A stretch of DNA of 64,000 nucleotides, from positions 1 through 64,000 of the forward strand of contig JAFVCV010000001.1 in the NCBI GenBank assembly GCA_017478965.1, given 5' to 3'. The translations under genes were made by a program, and so were the position numbers. Of the stretch, positions 9,097 to 18,007 are shown piece by piece. The notes beneath the pieces are model-generated. The model searched no databases, was not told where the DNA came from, and worked only from the letters and a program-made list of their open reading frames with translations. Position 1 is the first letter of the stretch; each line of letters begins with the position of its first letter. This DNA is from Ruminococcus sp. Lineage in GTDB: Bacteria; Bacillota; Clostridia; Oscillospirales; Ruminococcaceae.

Positions 9097-9339
9097 ATGA
9101 GACTTGACAAATATCTTAAAGTCACCAGACTCATAAAGCGCAGGACCGTGGCCAATGAGGCCTGCGACGAGGGCAGGGTGACGGTCAACGGCAAGGAGGC
9201 AAGGGCCTCATACGATGTGAAGGTGGGCGACGTTATCGAGATAAATATGGGACAAAGGCCTCTGAAGGTCAGGGTGCTCAACGTTACCGAGTACGCCACC
9301 AAGGAAAATGCGGCGGATAACTATGAGGTCATAAGCTAA
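9097..9339 (+). CDS. rqcP: RqcP, S4-domain ribosome quality-control factor
   Basis: An 80-residue protein formed entirely by an S4 RNA-binding domain (MRLDKYLKVTRLIKRRTVANEACDEG, then VTVNGK). In Bacillus, RqcP (YabO) works with RqcH on stalled 50S subunits to add C-terminal alanine tails. It lies downstream of the yabM and mazG/yabN homologues as in Bacillus. A GGAG site (9085-9088) precedes ATG 9097. Confidence 0.88.
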   Translation: MRLDKYLKVTRLIKRRTVANEACDEGRVTVNGKEARASYDVKVGDVIEINMGQRPLKVRVLNVTEYATKENAADNYEVIS

Positions 9340-9346
9340 ATAATAA

Positions 9347-9382
9347 CAGCGCACGGTGCAAAGACTGTGCGCTGCTATTTTT
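9347..9382 (+). terminator. Terminator after rqcP
   Basis: CAGCGCAC (9347-9354) pairs with GTGCGCTG (9367-9374) and is followed by CTATTTTTAG. The remaining stretch to about 9600 is AT-rich and shows no gene. Confidence 0.7.
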
Positions 9383-9614
9383 AGTGGTAATTTGAATTTA
9401 ATAAGGTCATCGTCAGTTGAACCGTCAGGACCTCTGGCCTGACTTTCACTGTAGTTAATGATACCATATCCCGGCGGTAATTTCAAGAGGCTCCGTTACT
9501 AAAATACTGAATTTTTTTGGGTTTTATAAAAAAATTATATTGAATTGTTTCTGATTTGAAATCAATTAACAATAAAAATAGAAATAAGTTCTTTATTTTT
9601 GAGCTGGGATATGC

Positions 9615-9620
9615 TATAAT
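9615..9620 (+). promoter_or_regulatory. Extended -10 promoter of the aminotransferase gene
   Basis: TATAAT 9615-9620 preceded by TGC (an extended -10), with only a poor -35 (TTTATT 9592-9597) in an AT-rich upstream tract. Confidence 0.55.
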
Positions 9621-9655
9621 ATAGTTTGAGTGTAAATATCTTTGGAGGTATGATC

Positions 9656-10849
9656 ATGGAATACAGATTTTCAGAAAAGGTCTCTCACATAAAGGCTTCT
9701 GCCATAAGAGAGATACTTAAATTCACCTCGGAACCGGGAGTCATCTCTCTGGCCGCCGGGAACCCTGCGCCGGAGGCATTTCCGGTGGAGGAGATAAAGA
9801 GGATATCCGCAGAGATCTTTGCGGAGGACCCGATTCTTGCCTTGCAGTACAGCATCTCTGAGGGCTATACGCCCCTGCGTGACCTGCTGAAGGCAGAGCT
9901 TGAAAAGAAGGGCGAATTCGTACCCGGCAGGGACGAGCTTATCATCATGTCCGGCGCTCAGCAGGCCAACGCCCTGATGGCTAAGGTAATGTGCGACCCG
10001 GGGGATATCCTCTGCTGTGAAGCCCCCAGCTTTATCGGCTCTCTGAACGCCTTCAAGTCCTATAACGTTGACCTGAGGGGAGTCACCATGCAGGAGGACG
10101 GCATCGACCTTGATGAGCTGGAGGAGATACTGAAGACCGGCAGGGTCAAGCTCATATATCTGATCTGCAATTTTCAGAACCCCACAGGCCTTACCACCTC
10201 GCTGGAGAAGAGAAAGGGCGCATATGAGCTGGCAAAGAAGTACGGCGCAGTTATCCTGGAGGATAACCCATACGGCGACCTGAGGTTCAGCGGTGAGGAC
10301 GTTGCTTCCATAAAGAGCATGGATAAGGACGGGATCGTCGCTTATTCAAGGACCTTCTCCAAGGTCCTTGCCCCCGGCATCAGAGTGGGTTATATCAGTG
10401 CCCCTAAGGAGATCGTCAACAAAATGGTCATCTGCAAGCAGGTGGACGATGTTCATACCAATATCTGGGCGCAGGTGCTGGCATATAAGTTCATGACCCA
10501 GTGCGATATGGACAGCCATCTGGCAAGGCTCAGAGAGATCTACAGGCATAAGTGCGGACTGATGATAGAACAGCTGGAAAAGAATTTCTCGAGCAGGATA
10601 AGCTTTACCAGACCTGAGGGCGGCCTGTTCGTATGGTGTACTCTGCCGGAGGGCTGCGATATGACAGCCTTCTGTACGAGAGCGGTGAAGGAATTCAAGG
10701 TGGCCGTGGTGCCGGGCAACGCATTCATGATATCCGAGAGCGACAAGACCAGCAGTTTCAGGCTGAATTTCTCCACCCCCACCGATGAACAGCTCATCGC
10801 CGGCTGCGAGATGCTTGGCAGGCTCTCGAAGGAGATGTTCGGAGACTGA
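9656..10849 (+). CDS. PLP-dependent class I/II aminotransferase (2-aminoadipate/aromatic type)
   Basis: 397 residues of fold-type I aminotransferase. It has the N-terminal YRFSEKVSHIKASAIREIL helix and VISLAAGNPAPEAFP, both typical of the LysN/KAT/MocR-like subgroup. The PLP lysine is in TFSKVLAPGIRVGY, with DNPYGDL upstream and the carboxylate-binding arginine in SSFRLNFS. ATG 9656 was chosen because GGAGG (9644-9648) has correct spacing; an upstream in-frame start at 9626 has none. Amino-acid substrate unknown; branched-chain, aromatic or 2-aminoadipate are the family's usual ones. Confidence 0.85.
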   Translation: MEYRFSEKVSHIKASAIREILKFTSEPGVISLAAGNPAPEAFPVEEIKRISAEIFAEDPILALQYSISEGYTPLRDLLKAELEKKGEFVPGRDELIIMSGAQQANALMAKVMCDPGDILCCEAPSFIGSLNAFKSYNVDLRGVTMQEDGIDLDELEEILKTGRVKLIYLICNFQNPTGLTTSLEKRKGAYELAKKYGAVILEDNPYGDLRFSGEDVASIKSMDKDGIVAYSRTFSKVLAPGIRVGYISAPKEIVNKMVICKQVDDVHTNIWAQVLAYKFMTQCDMDSHLARLREIYRHKCGLMIEQLEKNFSSRISFTRPEGGLFVWCTLPEGCDMTAFCTRAVKEFKVAVVPGNAFMISESDKTSSFRLNFSTPTDEQLIAGCEMLGRLSKEMFGD

Positions 10850-10894
10850 TATTTTCAGTCACCGGGAACTTTAGTCAGGTAAGGAGTATGTAAA

Positions 10895-11911
10895 ATGGCA
10901 ACTATCAATTTCGATAAGGAAAAAAAGCTGATATTCAGCGCTATACAGCCCACGGGCACCTTCACCCTGGGAAACTATCTGGGTGCGGTGAAGAACTGGG
11001 GGCCTTTGCAGGAGGAGTATAACTGCATATATGCAGTGGCGGACCTCCATTCCATCACCGTCAGGCAGGAGCCTGCGAAGCTGAGACAGAACTCGATGCA
11101 GGCCTATGCCCTTATGCAGGCCTGCGGTCTGGACCCTGAGAAGTCGATCCTGTTTTTCCAGAGCCACAACCACAACCATGCGGAGCTAAGCTGGGTGCTG
11201 AGCTGCTATACCCAGTTCGGAGAGCTTGGGAGAATGACCCAGTTCAAGGATAAGTCGCAGAAACACGCCGACAATATCAATGCAGGGCTGTTCACCTATC
11301 CTGTTCTGATGGCTGCTGATATCCTGGCCTACAATGCGGACCTGGTGCCTATAGGCGTTGACCAGAAACAGCACCTGGAGCTGGCCCGCAACATCGCCCA
11401 GAGGTTCAATCAGGTCTACGGTGACTTTTTCACCCTGCCGGAGCCTTTCATACCCAGAATGGGCGCTAAGGTCATGAGCTTGCAGGACCCCACAAAGAAG
11501 ATGTCCAAGTCTGACGAGAACCCCAATGCCTGCATACTTATCCTGGACGATAAGGATACCATTATCCGCAAGTTCAAAAGGGCCGTGACTGACAGCGAGG
11601 CCGAGGTAAGGTATGCGCAGGGCAAGGACGGCATAAACAATCTTATGACCATCTATTCCATAGTCACCGGCAAGAGCCTGGAGGACGTGGAGAAGGAGTT
11701 TGAGGGCAAGGGCTACGGCGACTTCAAGCTTGCTGTAGGCGAGGCCGTGGCTGACCATCTTGCACCTGTCAGAGAAAAGTTCGACAGGCTGATGGCTGAT
11801 AAGGCCTATATGAAAAAGTGCTATACCGAGGGTGCCGAGAAGGCTATGATGATAACTCAGAGGACCCTGTCAAAGGTATATCGCAAAGTGGGCTTTACAG
11901 ACTTCAGATAA
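10895..11911 (+). CDS. trpS: Tryptophanyl-tRNA synthetase
   Basis: Class Ic synthetase charging tRNA-Trp; 338 residues, the normal bacterial length. Visible motifs are the HIGH-equivalent PTGTFTLGNYLGA, the VGVDQ-type loop (PIGVDQKQH) and the KMSKS loop (KKMSKSDE). It lies 45 bp after the aminotransferase gene, probably in the same transcript. No T-box leader is present in that short gap. Confidence 0.95.
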   Translation: MATINFDKEKKLIFSAIQPTGTFTLGNYLGAVKNWGPLQEEYNCIYAVADLHSITVRQEPAKLRQNSMQAYALMQACGLDPEKSILFFQSHNHNHAELSWVLSCYTQFGELGRMTQFKDKSQKHADNINAGLFTYPVLMAADILAYNADLVPIGVDQKQHLELARNIAQRFNQVYGDFFTLPEPFIPRMGAKVMSLQDPTKKMSKSDENPNACILILDDKDTIIRKFKRAVTDSEAEVRYAQGKDGINNLMTIYSIVTGKSLEDVEKEFEGKGYGDFKLAVGEAVADHLAPVREKFDRLMADKAYMKKCYTEGAEKAMMITQRTLSKVYRKVGFTDFR

Positions 11912-11948
11912 TAACAGCTGACGAAAAAACATTAGGGAGAGATCTGCC

Positions 11949-14747
11949 TTGAAAAATGCTCTTTTAAAAGACACTTTCAGAGAGATAAAGAATTCTCTTG
12001 GCAGATTTCTTTCTATTTTTGCTATTGTGGCCCTGGGCTGCGGATTTTTCGCAGGACTTAAAGCCACCATGCCGGATATGGTGGAAACGGCGGCGGAGTA
12101 TTTTGAGGAGAACAAGCTCATGGACCTGAAGCTTGTTTCCACCATCGGGATAAAGTCCTCAGACGTTGAGGCAGTCAAGAAGGCGGACCATGTGAAGGGC
12201 GCTCATGCGGCTTATTCCAAGGACGTTTTTTATTCCTATAATGAGCAGAACATCGTTCTCAAATGTCTTTCCTTCAACAGCAGCCTTAAAGAGGACAGCC
12301 CCAATAAGCTCAATACCCTTACCGTTATAGAGGGAAGACTGCCGCAGAAGGACGGCGAATGTGCAGTAGAGGTCAAAAGCTCTTCACCGAGCAGCTTTAA
12401 GCTGGGAGAAAGGCTGGACTTCACAGAGCCGGACGACAGCAGGGAGCTGACCGAGACTCTGGCCCATGAAAGCTTTGAGATAGTGGGGATAGTGAGTTCG
12501 CCGCTTTATATAGGTTATGAGCGTGACGCCACGACGGTGGGCAACGGTACGGTGGTAAGCAATGTGTTCCTCAGGGAAGAGGAGTTCGTATGTGACTACT
12601 ATACAGAGCTTTATGCAGACCTTGACATACCTGAGACTGAGGACCAGTTTTCTGAGGAGTACAGAGAGCTTTGCGACAGTTATTCGCAGCAGGCCGTGCA
12701 GGTATTCAGGGACAGCGTTGGGGTCAGGTTCGATGAGCTTATGAAAAGGGCCGAAAGCAGGATAGAGTCCTCACAGTCGAAGATAGACACGGTGGGAGGA
12801 TATCTGCTGCTGGGCTCTCAGGAGCTGGAGACTGAGCTTGAAAAATACCGGAAAATGAACCGGAAGGCCAAGAAGGAATTAGAAGACGCAGAAAGCTCCG
12901 GAAGCCCCACTATGATACCGAAGGCGGCGGTGGTAAAGACCCAGGAGGTCGTTGACATTTTGCAGGAGCTTCTGGAGGACGGAGCCGACGCCATGGGGCC
13001 GGCCCATACGAAGTATGCCATGGAGGTGGAGGAGGCCAGGGAAGAGATAGAGGAGGCAAGGGAGCAGCTGAAACTGCAAAACGAGCCTTCTGTCTATAGC
13101 TTTAACAGGTTCACGGCCAGCAACGACTATTCCTCCTTCGAGGGGGACAGCAGAAAGATAGACCGCATCTCAAGGGTCTTTCCGGTCTTTTTCATATTGG
13201 TGGCTGCCCTGGTCTGCATGACGACCATGTCCAGAATGATAGAGGAGCAGAGAGGGCAGATAGGGATCTATAAGGCCCTGGGCTATTCCTCGGGGGATAT
13301 TGCGCTCAGGTATCTCATCTATTCGCTGTGCGCTGCGGTCACAGGGGGCGTTATCGGTACCTGTCTGGGGTTAAAGCTCTTTCCTGCCATGATCTACAGG
13401 GGGTATAAGATACTCTATAACATACCTGAGATAAATACGCCTCTCAGGGGGACTTACATATTCTGGTGCAGTGCTGCGGCGGCTCTTTGCATAGGGGCAA
13501 CGGTGCTGCTGACCTGTCTGAGCGAGCTGAGGGCGGTCCCTGGCAGGCTCATGAGGCCCAGGCCCCCGAAAAGCGGCAAGAGAGTCTGGCTGGAGGACCA
13601 TGAGAAGATCTGGGGAAGGCTCAGTTTCCTTTCAAAGGTCACGGTCAGAAATCTGGTCAGGTATAAGCGGCGCTTTGCGGTGACGGTGGCTGGAGTAATG
13701 GGCTGTACGGCGCTGATAATCACCGGGTTCGGGCTGAAAAACTCCATCAAGAGCATAGTCTCAAAGCAGTTCAACGAGGTGTTCAGCTATGACGGGCTGG
13801 TGGTACTCAACAGAAACTATGACCACGACTGGCTGGACAGCAAACTGAACAGCACCCATGAGATAGGGGTATCTATGCAGGGACAGCTGACGGACACTGA
13901 GGCCGAGAATGACGGCAAAAAACAGAAGATAAACATAGCTGTACCCGACAGGCCGGAAAAGCTTTATCATTTCGTGACACTGAAAACTATCGGCGGGGAG
14001 GACATAAGTCTGACTGACGGCGGGGCGGTGGTTAGCTATAAGCTGGCACAGCTCCTTGACCTTGAAGAGGGCAGCACGGTGAGGATAAAAAACGGCGACG
14101 AGGGCTATGCGGAGCTCAGGGTAGATGGGGTCTGCGTCAACTACGCCATGCACTATGTGTTCATGACCCCGGATACCTACCGGGAGAATTTCGGCGGCGA
14201 GCCTAAGTATAACGTGGCCTTTGTGAACTTGCTGGAGAACACGGACCACAGCAGGTTCAAGAACGAACTGACGGCTTGCAGGGAATTTTACGGCGTGACC
14301 TTCAGGGACGAACAGGCGTCCGGGTTCCTTGACTCGGTGGAGAGCCTGAATTCAGTGGTGGTGCTGCTTATAATCAGTGCCGGGCTGCTGGCGGCGGTGG
14401 TGCTCTATAATCTGGCCAACATCAATATCACTGAGCGAATGAGGGAGATAGCCACAGTGAAGGTCCTGGGTTTTTATGACATGGAAACGTCGGACTATAT
14501 CCTGAGGGAGAATTTTCTCTCGGCCTTTGTGGGCATAGCATTAGGGCTTCTGGCCGGCAAGGTGCTGCACAGGTTCGTGGTAATGACCGCCGAGGTGGAC
14601 GTGGTGCTGTTTGACCATGAGCTTGTCCCATGGGCCTACGGGCTGGGGGCGCTCATCACCTTCATCTTCACTTTGCTGATAAATGTGCTGCTGCATTTCA
14701 AGCTGAAAAAGGTGGATATGGTAGAGTCACTGAAATCGGTGGAATAA
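11949..14747 (+). CDS. FtsX-like ABC transporter permease
   Basis: A 932-residue membrane protein with two FtsX/MacB permease domains. It has one N-terminal segment (about 18-38), a long extracytoplasmic region with a helical coiled-coil portion (about 255-375), three segments around 410-530, and another N-terminal-type domain near 565 followed by a final three-segment domain (about 795-920). Similar proteins in Clostridia act with a MacB-type ATPase in peptide export or resistance. No ATPase gene is adjacent. The start is TTG 11949 after AGGGAGAG. It may share the trpS transcript. Confidence 0.82.
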   Translation: MKNALLKDTFREIKNSLGRFLSIFAIVALGCGFFAGLKATMPDMVETAAEYFEENKLMDLKLVSTIGIKSSDVEAVKKADHVKGAHAAYSKDVFYSYNEQNIVLKCLSFNSSLKEDSPNKLNTLTVIEGRLPQKDGECAVEVKSSSPSSFKLGERLDFTEPDDSRELTETLAHESFEIVGIVSSPLYIGYERDATTVGNGTVVSNVFLREEEFVCDYYTELYADLDIPETEDQFSEEYRELCDSYSQQAVQVFRDSVGVRFDELMKRAESRIESSQSKIDTVGGYLLLGSQELETELEKYRKMNRKAKKELEDAESSGSPTMIPKAAVVKTQEVVDILQELLEDGADAMGPAHTKYAMEVEEAREEIEEAREQLKLQNEPSVYSFNRFTASNDYSSFEGDSRKIDRISRVFPVFFILVAALVCMTTMSRMIEEQRGQIGIYKALGYSSGDIALRYLIYSLCAAVTGGVIGTCLGLKLFPAMIYRGYKILYNIPEINTPLRGTYIFWCSAAAALCIGATVLLTCLSELRAVPGRLMRPRPPKSGKRVWLEDHEKIWGRLSFLSKVTVRNLVRYKRRFAVTVAGVMGCTALIITGFGLKNSIKSIVSKQFNEVFSYDGLVVLNRNYDHDWLDSKLNSTHEIGVSMQGQLTDTEAENDGKKQKINIAVPDRPEKLYHFVTLKTIGGEDISLTDGGAVVSYKLAQLLDLEEGSTVRIKNGDEGYAELRVDGVCVNYAMHYVFMTPDTYRENFGGEPKYNVAFVNLLENTDHSRFKNELTACREFYGVTFRDEQASGFLDSVESLNSVVVLLIISAGLLAAVVLYNLANINITERMREIATVKVLGFYDMETSDYILRENFLSAFVGIALGLLAGKVLHRFVVMTAEVDVVLFDHELVPWAYGLGALITFIFTLLINVLLHFKLKKVDMVESLKSVE

Positions 14748-14790
14748 ACATAAGACCTATGAAAAACAGATCAACTAAGGAGGTATTTTT

Positions 14791-15009
14791 ATGACTAACG
14801 GGAATGAGAACATTACTGTAAAGGCAGAAAAGGCTATGGTAAGCTATTTCTGGAAGGGCCTGGCACTTTTCATGCTGGGCGTGGTGTGTGGATTTTTCAT
14901 AGCTCCTATGAAAAACGGCATGACCATCGCAAGCAACAATGCCATCTCGAACAATGAGAACAACGGTTCAGCAATATCTGCCGAGCCGGAGGACAAGGAA
15001 GAGGAATAA
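14791..15009 (+). CDS. Small single-pass membrane protein, unknown
   Basis: 72 residues with one membrane segment (FWKGLALFMLGVVCGFFIAP, about 21-40), then a polar Asn/Glu tail. AAGGAGG at 14777-14783 is a strong ribosome site, supporting a real gene. It sits 44 bp after the permease and 25 bp before ychF; an accessory role to the permease is possible but unproven. Confidence 0.7.
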   Translation: MTNGNENITVKAEKAMVSYFWKGLALFMLGVVCGFFIAPMKNGMTIASNNAISNNENNGSAISAEPEDKEEE

Positions 15010-15033
15010 TTTATATCGTAAGGAGTTTTTCCA

Positions 15034-16128
15034 ATGAAGTTAGGAATGGTAGGACTGCCCAATGTGGGGAAGTCTACACTTTTTAATGCCCTGACCAATG
15101 CCGGGGCAGAATCGGCAAACTATCCCTTCTGCACCATTGAGCCGAATGTGGGCATAGTTTCGGTGCCGGACCAGAGACTTGACAGGCTGGCTGAGATGTA
15201 TCACCCGGTGAAATTCACACCGGCCACTCTGGAGTTCGTTGACATCGCAGGGCTTGTAAAGGGCGCATCGAAGGGCGAGGGTCTTGGCAATAAGTTCCTG
15301 GCCAATATCCGTGAGGTGGACGCAATAGTCCATGTGGTAAGGTGTTTTGAGGACGACAATATAATCCATGTTGACGGTTCCATCGACCCGGTGAGAGACA
15401 TCGGGACCATCGACCTGGAGCTGGTGTTCTCGGATATCGAGCTGATAGAAAGGCGCATAGACAGGACGAAGAAGGCCATGAAGGGCGACAGGAGCCTGGG
15501 ACCTGTTGCGGATTTTCTGGAAAGGCTCAAAGCCCATCTGGAAGAGGGCAGGCCCGCCAGAGGCTTTGATATGACCGATGAGGAGAGGGAGCTGCTGAAA
15601 GAAACGCCGCTGCTTTCGTTAAAACCCGTGATATATGCCGCTAATCTCAGTGAGGACGATTTCAGGAACAACATCGACACCAACGAGAATTACAAAAAGG
15701 TCTGCGCCATCGCTGAGGAGGAAGGCTCCGCCGTGCTGCCTATCTGCGCACAGATCGAGGCCGAGATCTCGGACATGGACCCTGAGGACAAGGCTATGTT
15801 TTTAGCTGACCTGGGGCTGGAGACTTCTGGCCTTGACAGGATCATAAAGGAGGGCTATGCGCTCCTGGGGCTTATTTCCTTCCTGACTGCCGGGGAGCCG
15901 GAGGTAAGGGCATGGACCATCACCCGTGGCACCAAGGCGCCCCAGGCCGCCGGCAAGATACACAGCGACTTTGAAAGGGGATTTATCAGAGCTGAGGTGG
16001 TGTCCTTTGACGACCTGATGACCTACGGCTCAATGGCGGCTGTCCGTGAAAAAGGCCTTGCCAGACAGGAGGGCAAGGAATATGTTATGCAGGACGGCGA
16101 CATCGTGCTGTTCAAGTTCAACGTATGA
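15034..16128 (+). CDS. ychF: YchF/OLA1-type translation-associated ATPase
   Basis: A P-loop NTPase of the Obg family that prefers ATP and binds ribosomes; implicated in redox stress and translation. 364 residues, family-typical. G1 is GLPNVGKST, G3 is DIAGLVKGASKGEGLGN, and the C-terminal TGS domain has FLTAGEPEVRAWTI and ends GKEYVMQDGDIVLFKFNV. Nearly universal in bacteria. Confidence 0.95.
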   Translation: MKLGMVGLPNVGKSTLFNALTNAGAESANYPFCTIEPNVGIVSVPDQRLDRLAEMYHPVKFTPATLEFVDIAGLVKGASKGEGLGNKFLANIREVDAIVHVVRCFEDDNIIHVDGSIDPVRDIGTIDLELVFSDIELIERRIDRTKKAMKGDRSLGPVADFLERLKAHLEEGRPARGFDMTDEERELLKETPLLSLKPVIYAANLSEDDFRNNIDTNENYKKVCAIAEEEGSAVLPICAQIEAEISDMDPEDKAMFLADLGLETSGLDRIIKEGYALLGLISFLTAGEPEVRAWTITRGTKAPQAAGKIHSDFERGFIRAEVVSFDDLMTYGSMAAVREKGLARQEGKEYVMQDGDIVLFKFNV

Positions 16129-16136
16129 TAACGCAG

Positions 16137-16165
16137 ACACCCTCTCGGCCGGGAGGGTGTTTTTC
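16137..16165 (+). terminator. Terminator after ychF
   Basis: ACACCCTC (16137-16144) pairs with GAGGGTGT (16153-16160), followed by a T tract. Confidence 0.8.
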
Positions 16166-16205
16166 TTTGCATGATATGTATGTCCCGCTGACAGGAAATG
16201 CAATG

Positions 16206-16234
16206 TTGACAAGGAAGATAAAGACGTGTATAAT
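16206..16234 (+). promoter_or_regulatory. Consensus sigma-A promoter of the GH39 gene
   Basis: Exact TTGACA (16206-16211), 17 bp, exact TATAAT (16229-16234). No clear operator overlaps it. Confidence 0.85.
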
Positions 16235-16275
16235 ATCGGTAGGGTATATGTGAAGAAAAGCTGGGAGGAAAACAA

Positions 16276-17775
16276 ATGACAGAGAAGGTAAGTATCGACG
16301 GCGGCGCAGAGGTGAGGTTCAACAACAATGTTGACCTTTGCGTTGGCACAGGCAGGCTGGGTCTGGCCCTTACGGCGGAGTACCTGGAAGAGCTTAAAAT
16401 GGTCCAGGAGGAGATAGGATTCAGGTATATCAGGGGCCACGGACTTTTCAGCGACGATGTGGCGATCTATCATGAGTATGAAGAGAACGGCGAACGCAGG
16501 GTGGAGTATAACTATACCTACATCGACCGTATTTTCGACAGCTTTCTGAAACTTGACATCAGGCCCTATCTGGAGCTGGGGTTCATGCCGGGGCAGATGG
16601 CCTCAGGGACCCAGACCATCTTTTACTGGAAGGGCAACACCACGCCCCCTAAGGACTATAAGCTCTGGACGGACATGGTGGTGGCACTGCTGAAACATCT
16701 GAAAGAGCGCTACGGCGAGGAGGAGGTCGTGGGCTGGCCCATAGAGGTCTGGAACGAGCCGAACCTGCCGGGGTTCTGGTACAAGGCGGATATGCAGGAG
16801 TATTTCAGGCTCTTCAAGGAAAGCTTTCTTGCCATCAAGGCCTATGACGACCGTTTCAAGGTCGGGGGACCTGCTATCTGCGGGGTCAACGATGAGGTGT
16901 GGATAAGGGAGTTCCTGCTTTTCTGTAAGGAAAACGGCTTAAAGCCCGACGCTGTCACCAGGCATCATTATACGGTGGAATTCCCCGAAACTGTGGGACA
17001 TTACGACTATTCCAGATTGCAGGACAATGATGAGCGCATAGCCAGCCTACAGACCACCAGAGATATCGTTGACAGCTTTGAGGAGTTCAGGGGACTGCCC
17101 ATCGACATCACCGAATTCAGCACCTCCTACACCCCCAAAGGAGTCATACATGATACCAACAAAAATGCGGCCTATATTGCCGAACAGCTCTCCCGGTTAG
17201 GTGACATGAACAGGGTATATTCCTACTGGACCTTCGGTGACGTCTTTGAGGAGCAGGGCGTGCCTTTTACGCCATTCCACGGGGGCTTTGGCATGGTGGC
17301 CGCCGGGGGGATACCTAAGCCGGCGTTTTATACATTCTCGTTCTACAAACAGCTGAAAAAGCAGGGAGGGAAATGCGTGCTGAAAGACCGCCGTTCGGTG
17401 GTCGTTAAGACCGGCAAGGGCTACGCAGGCATTCTCTGGAACATTGAAGACGGGGAGTACGAAAGAGAATTCAGTATGCCCGTCAGCGGCAGTGAGTACA
17501 CCCTTATCACGAAGACCGTTGACGAGGAGTGCTGTGACCCGCTGAAGGTCTGGCACGACCTGGGGGAACCGCCGTGTCTCGATAAGGAGCAGACCGAGCT
17601 TCTGAAGTCCGCAGCAAGGCCGCTGGTAAAAAGCGCAATAGTTAAGTCCGATAAGGGCAGCGCTGAGATAAAGACAGCGGTAAGGCATAACGGAGTGGTT
17701 TTCTTTACTTTGCAGGAGAGAGAATTCACCCCGGACCGTGGTTATGACTACGACAGAGTGCTTAGCTGTAAATAA
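16276..17775 (+). CDS. GH39 glycosidase (beta-xylosidase type)
   Basis: 499 residues, no signal peptide, so a cytoplasmic enzyme acting on imported oligosaccharides. The fold is a (beta/alpha)8 barrel plus a C-terminal beta domain. The acid/base is E161 in EVWNEPNLPG and the nucleophile E280 in ITEFST, both in GH39 context; YSYWTFGDVFEEQG follows as in beta-xylosidases. GH39 also includes alpha-L-iduronidases, but length and motifs favour xylosidase. Monocistronic from a strong promoter, with no transporter beside it. Confidence 0.85.
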   Translation: MTEKVSIDGGAEVRFNNNVDLCVGTGRLGLALTAEYLEELKMVQEEIGFRYIRGHGLFSDDVAIYHEYEENGERRVEYNYTYIDRIFDSFLKLDIRPYLELGFMPGQMASGTQTIFYWKGNTTPPKDYKLWTDMVVALLKHLKERYGEEEVVGWPIEVWNEPNLPGFWYKADMQEYFRLFKESFLAIKAYDDRFKVGGPAICGVNDEVWIREFLLFCKENGLKPDAVTRHHYTVEFPETVGHYDYSRLQDNDERIASLQTTRDIVDSFEEFRGLPIDITEFSTSYTPKGVIHDTNKNAAYIAEQLSRLGDMNRVYSYWTFGDVFEEQGVPFTPFHGGFGMVAAGGIPKPAFYTFSFYKQLKKQGGKCVLKDRRSVVVKTGKGYAGILWNIEDGEYEREFSMPVSGSEYTLITKTVDEECCDPLKVWHDLGEPPCLDKEQTELLKSAARPLVKSAIVKSDKGSAEIKTAVRHNGVVFFTLQEREFTPDRGYDYDRVLSCK

Positions 17776-17809
17776 CAGGAAGAAAAGTGAAAAGGTTAAT
17801 AAAAAAGAC

Positions 17810-17838
17810 TTGAAATAGCTTTTTAGCTGTGTTATAAT
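17810..17838 (+). promoter_or_regulatory. Sigma-A promoter of the que operon
   Basis: TTGAAA 17810-17815, 17 bp, TATAAT 17833-17838; transcription should begin near 17845. Confidence 0.8.
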
Positions 17839-17844
17839 TTTATT

Positions 17845-17990
17845 TTGGAGATGTATCTCCCGGCAGTTCGTTTGCGCCATCCTGCCGGACAGCGAGGGGA
17901 CCCCTTGCTGCGAACCAAAACCAGGGCATCATTTTGCGTTTGTTTTTGCAAGGGATGCGTCTGTCTGTATGGGCAGACGCTTTTTTTGTT
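17845..17990 (+). promoter_or_regulatory. Structured leader, candidate preQ1 riboswitch with terminator
   Basis: The leader has a hairpin CCGGCAG/CTGCCGG (17860-17866 with 17882-17888) whose loop bases TTCG (17867-17870) can pair with CGAA (17911-17914) beyond a second hairpin (17890-17899 with 17901-17910). This pseudoknot with an inserted hairpin is the layout of class II/III preQ1 riboswitches; class III is described mainly from Ruminococcaceae. A terminator (17957-17980, then T7) is the likely switch. A possible antiterminator pairs GCATC (17926-17930) with GATGC (17954-17958), overlapping the terminator stem. Class assignment is inference. Confidence 0.6.
17957..17987 (+). terminator. 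Leader terminator before queD
   Basis: GCGTCTG (17957-17963) pairs with CAGACGC (17974-17980), extended by two inner pairs, then T7. Its place between promoter and gene marks it as an attenuator. Confidence 0.8.
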
Positions 17991-18007
17991 ATCAAGGGGG
18001 TAAAATA

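Noticed and set aside
17845..17956. Class I preQ1 riboswitch
   Set aside because: The short hairpin with the conserved loop and A-rich tail ending CTAAGG is not found; the pairing pattern fits a larger class better.
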